NCBI GenBank assembly: GCA_910587345.1
Contig: CAJUKH010000013.1
Location: 62,001-126,000, forward strand
Direction: 5' to 3'
DNA: 64,000 bases
From: an uncultured Oscillospiraceae bacterium
GTDB taxonomy: Bacteria > Bacillota > Clostridia > Oscillospirales > Oscillospiraceae
Shown here: positions 57,337 to 64,000 of the stretch, piece after piece
Layout of the letters: each line of letters starts with the position of its first letter
Numbering within the stretch: position 1 is the stretch's first letter
The notes under the pieces: model-generated
Told to the model about the DNA's origin: nothing
Databases searched by the model: none
What the model saw: only the letters and a program-made list of their open reading frames with translations
Position numbers and translations under genes: made by a program

Positions 57337-58692
57337 TCAACCCTTATTTTTTATCAAATTCGACAATTCTTCTGCCGCTGCATCCGCTATAGCCTTTTCT
57401 TTGGCCTCTACCATTACTCGAATCAGTAATTCTGTTCCGGAGGGTCTTACCAAAATTCGTCCACTGCCGGCAAGGATCTTTTCTTCCTTTTCAATTGCTT
57501 CCCGAAGCCAGGACGACTCCATGATTTCCTCGATCCGCTCTCTGCTGGAAACCGCAACATTGAGCAGGACCTGTGGATAACGACTGCAAATTCCGGCCAG
57601 TTGAGACGCCGATTTTCCGGACTTATGAAGAACTGCCAACAACTGTAGCGCCGTCAGCTCTCCATCCCCTGTGGTGGCATAGCGGCGAAAGATAGTGTGC
57701 CCCGACTGCTCGCCACCCAAAACATAATTTCCTTCCTCCATCTTTTCCAGTACATTTCGGTCTCCCACAGCCGTACAGAAAAGAGATAGGTTGTGTTCTT
57801 TGGCAAAGAGATGCAGCCCCAGATTACTCATCACCGTTCCCACAATGGTATGCCCATTCAGTTCACCCTGCTCATCCAGCGCCGCACCACAGATGGCCAG
57901 TACCTGATCTCCGTCGATCAAAACACCGTTTTCATCCACTGCCAGACAGCGGTCTGCGTCACCGTCAAAGGCGATCCCCAAATCATACTGCCCGGCCTTT
58001 ACCATGGCAGACAACTGCTCCATATGGGTGGAGCCACAATCTTTATTGATATTGATACCATTAGGATCGGCGTTAATAATATCGGTATGAAGTTTAGGAA
58101 ACCGGTCAAACAGCCGCCCCGCTGTGGCAGAGGCCGCTCCATTGGCGCAGTCCACCAAGATCCGCATTCCCTCCAAATCGGTATCCACCGTTCCTGCCAG
58201 ATGGTCAATATATACATCAGCCTCCTGCTGGTCAGCATAAATTACCCGGCCGATATCCGCACCGGTGCAAAGAGACAAATTCTGATTAAAGAGCACAATA
58301 TCTTCAATGGCATTTTCAAGTTCATCAGAGAGTTTAAATCCTTCAGCGTTAAAAATTTTGATCCCATTATGCTCAAATGGATTGTGGGATGCGGAGATAA
58401 CAATACCGGCATCCGCTTTGTTTTCAATGGTCAGAAAAGCCACCGCCGGTGTGGGAATAACTCCCAAATGAAGCACATCTGCCCCCGCCGAACAAAGCCC
58501 CGCAATCAAAGCCCCTTCCAACAGGTCGGAAGAGATTCGAGTATCCTTTCCGATGGTAAAAAGAGGCTTTTCCTTTCCTGTATCCTGAGCCAAAACCCGG
58601 GCAGCCGCTCTGCCCACCGCAAAGGCAAGCTCCGCTCCAAGGGTCTCATTGACAATGCCGCGAATTCCGTCAGTTCCAAACAGTTTTCCCAT
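57337..58692 (-). CDS. glmM: Phosphoglucosamine mutase
   Basis: 451 residues starting MGKLFGTDGIRGIVNETLGA. Active-site motif GIVISASHNPFEHNGIKIFN near 95-114 has the phosphorylated serine. GIAFDGDADRCLAVDENGVL binds metal. GGEQSGHTIFRRYATTGDGE and RPSGTELLIRVMVEAKEKAI complete the family pattern. It makes glucosamine-1-phosphate for cell-wall precursor synthesis. It is the last gene before the ruv operon on the same strand. Confidence 0.95.
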   Translation of the reverse strand: MGKLFGTDGIRGIVNETLGAELAFAVGRAAARVLAQDTGKEKPLFTIGKDTRISSDLLEGALIAGLCSAGADVLHLGVIPTPAVAFLTIENKADAGIVISASHNPFEHNGIKIFNAEGFKLSDELENAIEDIVLFNQNLSLCTGADIGRVIYADQQEADVYIDHLAGTVDTDLEGMRILVDCANGAASATAGRLFDRFPKLHTDIINADPNGININKDCGSTHMEQLSAMVKAGQYDLGIAFDGDADRCLAVDENGVLIDGDQVLAICGAALDEQGELNGHTIVGTVMSNLGLHLFAKEHNLSLFCTAVGDRNVLEKMEEGNYVLGGEQSGHTIFRRYATTGDGELTALQLLAVLHKSGKSASQLAGICSRYPQVLLNVAVSSRERIEEIMESSWLREAIEKEEKILAGSGRILVRPSGTELLIRVMVEAKEKAIADAAAEELSNLIKNKG

Positions 58693-58708
58693 ATTTATGA
58701 TATCCTCC

Positions 58709-59755
58709 TCACAGAGTCAGCTGTTCCATGCCAAGAAACTGTATTCCAAGATGCTCATATGCTTTTCTGGTAACACAGCGGCCCCGGGGCGTCCGAGTTA
58801 AAAAGCCAAGCTGCATCAGATAAGGCTCATACACATCCTCCAGCGTTACAGCTTCCTCATTGATGGTCGCCGCCAACGTCTCAAGCCCCACAGGCCCTCC
58901 GCGGTAGTTGTCGATGATGCTGGTCAGCATCCTGCGGTCCACCGCATCCAGCCCTAAATAATCTACCTCAAGAGCGGAAAGTGCATCGTCGGCCACGCTC
59001 TGGGTGATAACCCCACCCGCACGGACCTGCGCAAAATCCCGCACCCTGCGAAGCATTCGGTTGGCAATTCTGGGTGTGCCACGGCTCCGCCTTGCAATTT
59101 CCATTGCGCCGTCCCCTTCGATGGGCACCTCCAGAATTCCCGCCGAACGGGAAACGATTCTCGAAAGCTCCTCCGGCGTATAAAGTTCAAGCCGCAATGT
59201 AACACCAAAACGGTCCCGCAGCGGGGCGGAAAGCTGCCCTGCCCGTGTGGTGGCACCGATGAGGGTAAACTTGGGCAAGTCCAGACGAATCGAATTGGCC
59301 GAAGGCCCTTTCCCTATGATAATATCAATGGCGTAGTCCTCCATGGCGGGATACAGTATCTCCTCTACCTGGCGGTTCAGCCGGTGTATCTCATCCACAA
59401 AAAGGATATCATTTTCATTTAAATTGGTCAAAAGAGCCGCTAAATCTCCCGGCTTTTCTATAGCCGGACCGGAGGTGATGCGAATATTGACGCCCATCTC
59501 ATTGGCAATGATCCCTGCCAAAGTTGTCTTACCAAGGCCCGGGGGACCATGGAGCAGCACATGGTCCAAAGGTTCATTCCGCATTTTTGCCGCCTGAATA
59601 AAAACTTCCAGATTCCCCTTCGCCTTTTCCTGACCAACATACTCAGATAAAACCTGGGGCCGCAGCGACCCTTCCCCCTCATCGTCCCTGGTCAATGTGG
59701 TAGCTACAAGAGGTTCTTCTGTCTCAAACCCGGTCTCGGAAAAATCTATCGGCAC
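58709..59755 (-). CDS. ruvB: Holliday junction branch-migration helicase RuvB
   Basis: 348 residues. Walker A (LLHGPPGLGKTTLAGIIANE) and Walker B (ILFVDEIHRLNRQVEEILYP), the RuvB signature LIGATTRAGQLSAPLRDRFG, and winged-helix C-terminus FLTRTPRGRCVTRKAYEHLG. It drives branch migration with RuvA. It is downstream of ruvA by 41 bases and upstream of glmM by 16. Confidence 0.95.
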   Translation of the reverse strand: MPIDFSETGFETEEPLVATTLTRDDEGEGSLRPQVLSEYVGQEKAKGNLEVFIQAAKMRNEPLDHVLLHGPPGLGKTTLAGIIANEMGVNIRITSGPAIEKPGDLAALLTNLNENDILFVDEIHRLNRQVEEILYPAMEDYAIDIIIGKGPSANSIRLDLPKFTLIGATTRAGQLSAPLRDRFGVTLRLELYTPEELSRIVSRSAGILEVPIEGDGAMEIARRSRGTPRIANRMLRRVRDFAQVRAGGVITQSVADDALSALEVDYLGLDAVDRRMLTSIIDNYRGGPVGLETLAATINEEAVTLEDVYEPYLMQLGFLTRTPRGRCVTRKAYEHLGIQFLGMEQLTL

Positions 59756-59796
59756 AAAATCACTTCCTTATCAGTCCTCAAAAGGGCAATCATTGT

Positions 59797-60405
59797 TTAT
59801 CCCTTCATCATCTTTTTCAACGCTTCCTTAATGATTTGCTCCAGGGTCAAGCTATCAAGGTCTATCCCCTTCAAGGCCATACCGATCTCGCTTTGGCTGT
59901 ATCCCAATACCGCCAAGGCGGCAGAAGCCTCACTCACCTTATTCTCGGGAATCAGCGCAATACCGGTACCGCCATAACTCTCCCCGGAAAGAGTGCCCAA
60001 CTGCCCCTTTGCCAGCTTATCTTTCAATTCCAGTATAATACGCTGTGCAATCTTTTTCCCGATACCAGGCGCGGCCGTCAATGCCTTTTCATCTCCGGTA
60101 ATAATGGCCAATGCCAGCTTCTCGGGAGGCGCAGAAGAGAGAATGGCCAAAGCCGCCTTTGGCCCCACGCCGGAAATACCGATCAGCATCTCAAAGCATT
60201 TCAGCTCCTCCTCTGTGGCAAATCCGTACAGTTCCATAGCATCTTCCCGGACATTGAGATAAGTAAAAAGCTTTCCCGGCTGCCCCACTTTCAAAGCTCC
60301 CAGCGTTACATTGGTGGTCCGGCAGGCATAGCCTACCCCCCCGCAATCAATAACCGCAAGATAAGGGGCAATATGTGCCACTGTACCGCTCACATAATAA
60401 AACAT
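59797..60405 (-). CDS. ruvA: Holliday junction DNA-binding protein RuvA
   Basis: 202 residues. N-terminal OB-fold (FYYVSGTVAHIAPYLAVIDC), central helix-hairpin-helix motifs (LIGISGVGPKAALAILSSAP and LTAAPGIGKKIAQRIILELK), and a C-terminal RuvB-binding domain (ALAVLGYSQSEIGMALKGID). It recognises the four-way junction. It stands between ruvC and ruvB. Confidence 0.95.
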   Translation of the reverse strand: MFYYVSGTVAHIAPYLAVIDCGGVGYACRTTNVTLGALKVGQPGKLFTYLNVREDAMELYGFATEEELKCFEMLIGISGVGPKAALAILSSAPPEKLALAIITGDEKALTAAPGIGKKIAQRIILELKDKLAKGQLGTLSGESYGGTGIALIPENKVSEASAALAVLGYSQSEIGMALKGIDLDSLTLEQIIKEALKKMMKG

Positions 60406-60429
60406 ATTTCACACTCCCTTGGTTTCCTT

Positions 60430-60963
60430 TTATCTTTCCCTTGCCGCATATCGTCCGCTTCCCGGCCGAGCCGCATCCGCCGGCTGAAGGCGCGAGGTAT
60501 AAGACCGTGCATGGCAAAGCGCCACAGCCACCGCATCGGCAGCATCGTCTGGCTTTGGCGTGGCACTTAATTTTAGCAACCGCTTGGTCATAGCCATCAC
60601 CTGTCGTTTTTCCGCCTTGCCATATCCTGTAACGGCCAGCTTGATTTCAGACGGAGTGTATTCAAAAATGGGTACACCGGCCCGCTCTGCCGAAGCCAGA
60701 ATGACTCCTCGAGCCTGTGCCACACCAATTCCGGTCGTAATGTTATTATTGAAGAAAAGCTCTTCAATAGCAATAGCGTCAGGCCGGAAGGTCGTCAGCA
60801 GTTCTTTCATATCGTCCTCGATCTGAACCAGTCGGGTCGGCAGCGATAATCCCGCTTGGGTGGTGATCGCCCCACAGTTGATCAGAGCCTGCCGCCCTCT
60901 CTCAGAGCGAAGCAGCCCAAAGCCTACAATGGCAAATCCAGGGTCAATTCCCAGAATGACCAC
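60430..60963 (-). CDS. ruvC: Holliday junction endonuclease RuvC
   Basis: 177 residues. Catalytic acidic residues are visible in ILGIDPGFAIVGFGLL (D7), AIEELFFNNN (E66 area), KPDDAADAVAVALCHA near the C-terminus. YTPSEIKLAVTGYGKAEKRQ is the family DNA-binding section. It cuts the junction moved by RuvAB. It is the first gene of ruvCAB here, with 24 bases before ruvA. The stretch 60,964-61,245 holds no gene, only the hairpin at 61,147-61,180. Confidence 0.95.
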   Translation of the reverse strand: MVILGIDPGFAIVGFGLLRSERGRQALINCGAITTQAGLSLPTRLVQIEDDMKELLTTFRPDAIAIEELFFNNNITTGIGVAQARGVILASAERAGVPIFEYTPSEIKLAVTGYGKAEKRQVMAMTKRLLKLSATPKPDDAADAVAVALCHARSYTSRLQPADAARPGSGRYAARER

Positions 60964-61146
60964 AGCCGTCTCCCCTCTCTGACTTATGTCTGCTTATACA
61001 TTGACTATTGTATCATTTCTTTCTTCATGACGCAACCAAAAAGAGTATCCCCCACAAGAATTGTAATATGGTCGGTATACATTCTTTCCGGTCCTTTTCA
61101 AGACACCTATTGATAATCAGCTTTCTAGTCCTGCCCTTATATAAAA

Positions 61147-61180
61147 GCAGATCGTATAGACTAATTTCTATACGATCTGC
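61147..61180 (-). terminator. Intrinsic terminator of yaaA
   Basis: A 14-bp perfect stem (GCAGATCGTATAGA and its reverse) with a 6-base loop. On the minus strand it is followed by TTTTATAT, about 65 bases after the yaaA stop. Confidence 0.75.
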
Positions 61181-61245
61181 CACTATATTGGATTCTTTTT
61201 ATCTTTTCTCCTGCTTTTGATGTTTTCTGCCCGCGGCATATCACT

Positions 61246-62028
61246 TCAAAGGCAGCTTTTTTCTTCGTCGCCGCACCCCTTTCTTTCCTGCTTAATAAAT
61301 ACATAGTTTTGCCCATCTGACTCTTCCGGTGTAAAAACATATCCCAATTCCCGAAACTCCTTCAGGTGGTTCCAGTTCTCTACCTGCTCCCGAGCCATCC
61401 AGCGAACCATTTCTCCTCTGGCCATCTTGCACAAGGTCCCCTTTTCTATCAGTTTCCCGGCTTTTCGCTCTGCAAAAACACAGTTCAGATATGGGATATT
61501 TCCCGGCAAATGGTCTATCACACACTTACTGTACTCCTTGGACGCCAGGTTTAATACGCCACTGTCTCCCTCTATCACGGCTTTGCTCAAACGGTTTCCC
61601 CAGAAGGCGTAAAGGTCCCTTTTCCCTGCCGCATCCAGCTTTGCTCCCATCTCCAGGCGATATGGGACCACACCGTCAAACGGCCGCAGCACTCCGTAAA
61701 ACCCGGACAAAATCCGCAAATGCTCTTCTATATATCGAAATTCATCCCTTGTAAAGACATCAGGAGCCATGTGCTGATATTGAATCCCTACATAAGACAT
61801 CAAAGCCGGCGTTAAATTCCGCCGTAAGTCTATGGTTTGAAGCCGCTCAAAATTGAGGGCGGCTATTTGCTCATTACATTTCCACAATGTTTTCAGTTCC
61901 TGATAGGACAACTCCCGCATCCGGGCCAACAGGCATTGCGTATTATCCAAAAATTGAGGGAATGCCCGAATCGGAAAGCTATCTGTATCCACTCGCATCT
62001 TTTTTGCCGGCGAGATAATAATTTTCAT
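61246..62028 (-). CDS. yaaA: Peroxide stress protein YaaA (DUF328)
   Basis: 260 residues starting MKIIISPAKKMRVDTDSFPI. Conserved parts are ALMSYVGIQYQHMAPDVFTR, LRILSGFYGVLRPFDGVVPY, RLEMGAKL and NLASKEYSKCV. YaaA limits damage from free iron during peroxide stress in E. coli. In this lineage the role is inferred. It is monocistronic between two hairpin terminators. Confidence 0.9.
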   Translation of the reverse strand: MKIIISPAKKMRVDTDSFPIRAFPQFLDNTQCLLARMRELSYQELKTLWKCNEQIAALNFERLQTIDLRRNLTPALMSYVGIQYQHMAPDVFTRDEFRYIEEHLRILSGFYGVLRPFDGVVPYRLEMGAKLDAAGKRDLYAFWGNRLSKAVIEGDSGVLNLASKEYSKCVIDHLPGNIPYLNCVFAERKAGKLIEKGTLCKMARGEMVRWMAREQVENWNHLKEFRELGYVFTPEESDGQNYVFIKQERKGCGDEEKSCL

Positions 62029-62083
62029 TTTCAGCCCTCTTTTCCTTCACCATTATAGCTTTATACACATCATAAACACAATA

Positions 62084-62117
62084 AAAAAGAGCAAAAGCCT
62101 TAACTTTTGCTCTTTTT
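62084..62117 (-). terminator. Terminator after dapF
   Basis: A 14-bp stem AAAAAGAGCAAAAG / CTTTTGCTCTTTTT with a 6-base loop, 5 bases from the dapF stop. On the minus strand it ends in a T-run; A/T-rich on both sides, so it may work in both directions. Confidence 0.85.
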
Positions 62118-62121
62118 ATGA

Positions 62122-62916
62122 TCACCGGGGCCACTCTCCTTCAAAGACCGTAACAGCAGGGCCTGTCATGTAAATGTGGCCATCTGTCTCATCCCAGTAA
62201 ACTTGCAGATCCCCGCCCAAAAGGTGAATGGTGGCTTTCCGCTCCGCCTTTCCCGCCAGCACTGCCGCAACAAGCGTAGCGCAGGAACCCGTTCCGCAGG
62301 CCAAAGTCTCTCCGCTTCCCCGTTCCCAAACCCGCATCTTCAAATGTGTGGCGTCCACCACTTGAACAAACTCGGTATTGACACGCTCCGGAAAAGCCGG
62401 ATGGTACTCAAAACCAGGGCCTTTCCGCTGCAAATCCAGACCTTCTATTTCTTTCATAAAAGTGACTGCATGAGGATTCCCCATAGACACCTTTTGCAGT
62501 TCATAGTCATCCCCGTCCACTTGAATCGTGACAGTCTCCCCCGGAACGGGTACCCCCATGTCCACTGTGACCTGAAATACTTTTCCGTCTTCCACTTGAA
62601 GTTTCAGCTTTTTCAGCCCTGCACGAGTTTCAATCGTCAAGTCGGTTTTGCTGGTCAATCCCTTGTCATAAACAAACTTTCCCACACAGCGAATGCCATT
62701 TCCGCACATTTCCCCCTCAGACCCATCCGTATTGAACATTTGCATCCGAAAATCCCCTGTTTGGGAAGGGCAGATGCAAATCAACCCATCGCTGCCAATG
62801 CCAAAATGCCGGTCGGCGACCTTGACTGCCAACGCAGGCAGGTCCTGCGGCATCTCTTTGGTGCAATCCAGATAGACATAGTCATTGCCCAGTCCCTGCA
62901 TTTTTGTAAATCGCAT
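62122..62916 (-). CDS. dapF: Diaminopimelate epimerase
   Basis: 264 residues from the ATG at 62,916 (AAGGAAGTGTCGATA before it). The two active cysteines lie in EGEMCGNGIRCVGKFVYD and GETLACGTGSCATLVAAVLA. MQGLGNDYVYLDC opens the protein. It converts LL- to meso-diaminopimelate for cell wall and lysine. It adds to the lysine enzymes asd and dapA in this window. The C-terminus (VYWDETDGHIYMTGPAVTVF) is typical. Confidence 0.95.
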   Translation of the reverse strand: MRFTKMQGLGNDYVYLDCTKEMPQDLPALAVKVADRHFGIGSDGLICICPSQTGDFRMQMFNTDGSEGEMCGNGIRCVGKFVYDKGLTSKTDLTIETRAGLKKLKLQVEDGKVFQVTVDMGVPVPGETVTIQVDGDDYELQKVSMGNPHAVTFMKEIEGLDLQRKGPGFEYHPAFPERVNTEFVQVVDATHLKMRVWERGSGETLACGTGSCATLVAAVLAGKAERKATIHLLGGDLQVYWDETDGHIYMTGPAVTVFEGEWPR

Positions 62917-63000
62917 TATCGACACTTCCTTTTTTCGCACACAATGGCGTCCATTGTACAGACGCCATTGTAATGTATTTTCTCTTGTCAGGTATGCAGG

Positions 63001-63543
63001 CTAAAACCTTCCGCTTTCCTCTAAAATCATCTGCGCTGTATGAAGCATTTTTACCCCTGAATCCATGCTTTTTTTCTGCAGGAAACGATGGGCCTGCCCC
63101 TCGCTCATTCCATAGCGGCTTATCAGCAATTCTTTGGCCCTTTCGATACATATTTTTTCTTCCGCAGAACGGACCGGGATCGCATTTCGTTTGACTCGCC
63201 GCTCTCCTCGCAGCAAAAGCCTTACTGCCGACAGCAAATCATCACGGGAAGCAGGGGCCGCTAATTTGATGATTTCTTCATTTTCGATCACGTCCAGCAT
63301 CGGCCTCTTCCCCACAACCAACATAGAGCATCCTGTCGGCAGATCTACAAAGAGAGATTCCGCATCTAAATCCCGCAGTTTACATCCGCAAATTACCGTG
63401 CTGATCCCCTGTATATCTACCACTCGTTTGACTTCTGCTCCGGAGTGACAAAGCAGGCAGCTGGCCATTCCCGTCCCTTCCAGGATCTCCCGGATATGGG
63501 CACAGGTTTTTTCGCTTTCAAAGGCCAGAGCAACCTCTTCCAT
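63001..63543 (-). CDS. ANTAR-domain response regulator
   Basis: 180 residues. The N-terminal ~110 residues form a receiver-like fold without clear phospho-acceptor aspartates (VALAFESEKTCAHIREILEG). The C-terminal ANTAR domain reads EEKICIERAKELLISRYGMS, EGQAHRFLQKKSMDSGVKML, HTAQMILEESGRF. ANTAR proteins bind paired hairpins in mRNA leaders and prevent termination. It lies 35 bases after glnA, which fits nitrogen control in Clostridia. Confidence 0.9.
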   Translation of the reverse strand: MEEVALAFESEKTCAHIREILEGTGMASCLLCHSGAEVKRVVDIQGISTVICGCKLRDLDAESLFVDLPTGCSMLVVGKRPMLDVIENEEIIKLAAPASRDDLLSAVRLLLRGERRVKRNAIPVRSAEEKICIERAKELLISRYGMSEGQAHRFLQKKSMDSGVKMLHTAQMILEESGRF

Positions 63544-63578
63544 TCTCCATCACTCCTCTCCAAAGGAGTTCAAAGGAC

Positions 63579-64000
63579 TCAATAGTTAATAATATACTTC
63601 TCCCGCTCCCAGGAGGAAACACGGGTGCGGAATTCGTCCCACTCCTTCATCTTACCATCCACATAATGCCGGCTCACATGCTGTCCCAGCACATCCATGA
63701 TAAGCTGGTCTTCCTGCATCAGACGAATGGCCTCCTCCAAAGAGCCGGGAAGGCTTTCGATACCATGGAGTTTTCTGGTCGCCTCATCCATCTCATAAAT
63801 ATCTTCGGTGATTTCCGCCGGCGGGGTCATCCCCTTTTCGATTCCATCCAAACCGGCCGCCAAAACCACTGCAAAAGCTAAATAAGGGTTACAGCTGGGG
63901 TCGGGACTCCGCAACTCTACCCGGGTGCTGGTCCCACGGGGAGCAGGAATGCGGATCAGTGCGGAACGGTTGGAGGCCGACCAGGCCAAATAGCAGGGAG
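63579..64000 (-). CDS. glnA: Glutamine synthetase, C-terminal part (starts outside window)
   Basis: About 140 codons are visible. The frame is open to the right edge. AWSASNRSALIRIPAPRGTS and RVELRSPDPSCNPYLAFAVV are the ATP/glutamate-site and substrate-binding motifs of the catalytic domain. The C-terminal part LPGSLEEAIRLMQEDQLIMD and REKYIINY matches GlnA of Firmicutes. It makes glutamine from glutamate and ammonia. It is followed by the ANTAR regulator, which may control it or related genes. Confidence 0.95.
   Translation of the reverse strand, partial: PCYLAWSASNRSALIRIPAPRGTSTRVELRSPDPSCNPYLAFAVVLAAGLDGIEKGMTPPAEITEDIYEMDEATRKLHGIESLPGSLEEAIRLMQEDQLIMDVLGQHVSRHYVDGKMKEWDEFRTRVSSWEREKYIINY

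Noticed and set aside
61147..61180. 14-bp inverted repeat considered as an attachment or IS scar
   Set aside because: It is followed by a T-run on the minus strand after yaaA and has no second copy, so a terminator explains it.
1..64000. CRISPR array
   Set aside because: No regularly spaced direct repeats of 24-40 bases were seen and there are no cas genes; the HNH and PD-(D/E)XK genes belong to phage modules.

Overview
The window joins two kinds of DNA. Positions 1 to about 39,590 hold most of a prophage with a contractile tail. The left end of the prophage lies outside the window. Positions 39,590 to 64,000 are chromosome of a spore-forming, low-GC-lineage but moderately GC-rich Clostridia bacterium, best guessed as Oscillospiraceae (Flavonifractor/Intestinimonas-like). 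That guess rests on a SpoIID-type protein, a SigH-like sigma factor, a T-box before tyrS, the archaeal-type Asd paired with DapA, and an ANTAR regulator beside glnA. It is inference from gene content, not from a database search.

Prophage, reading rightmost to leftmost as transcribed. A serine integrase (37,790-39,550), a CI-like repressor (36,538-36,924) and a PD-(D/E)XK-like lysogenic gene (36,973-37,611) lie on the + strand. Everything else is on the minus strand. A consensus promoter at 36,429-36,457 starts the early operon: Cro-like and XRE regulators, a membrane-anchored lytic transglycosylase, zinc-finger proteins, a PD-(D/E)XK exonuclease, Bet annealing protein, replisome organiser, DnaC-type loader and RusA. 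It is followed by small unknown genes, a radical-SAM DUF5131 protein, a lectin-fold DUF6273 protein, HNH and HAD proteins, an intact S-adenosylmethionine synthetase and an ArpU/RinA-type late regulator. After a DUF488 gene and a tRNA-Lys-like gene come a methyltransferase fused to a Mom/GNAT-like domain, a ParB-like protein, both terminase subunits, a portal protein fused to a NUDIX hydrolase, and the head genes. The tail genes follow: connectors, sheath, tube, a frameshifted tail chaperone, tape measure, Dit-like protein, plug, hub and spike.

Three things stand out. (1) A 15-bp palindrome, TTACC-N5-GGTAA, occurs six times as a perfect match and at least four times as a near match, almost only at prophage promoters, and is often paired at exactly 30 bp. 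It looks like the operator of a repressor that controls the divergent switch and several remote accessory promoters. (2) SAM-related genes cluster as a possible DNA-modification or anti-restriction set: MetK, the MTase-Mom-like fusion, ParB-like, radical SAM and DUF488. (3) The portal carries a complete Nudix box at its C-terminus. The prophage also shows recoding (a T TTT TTC slip site in the tail chaperone) and a nested start inside the capsid protease gene that would make a scaffold.

Chromosome. queA and a SpoIID-like gene (minus) diverge from asd-dapA (plus). An AI-2E family transporter and tyrS (minus, T-box controlled) diverge from a Spx/ArsC-like gene, glnS and a threonine aldolase (plus). 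A HTH/glycine-repeat regulator meets fba, pfkA, purB and an aspartate aminotransferase (minus). A zinc-ribbon protein, a SigH-like sigma factor, glmM, ruvBAC, yaaA, dapF, an ANTAR regulator and the 3' end of glnA complete the window, all on the minus strand.
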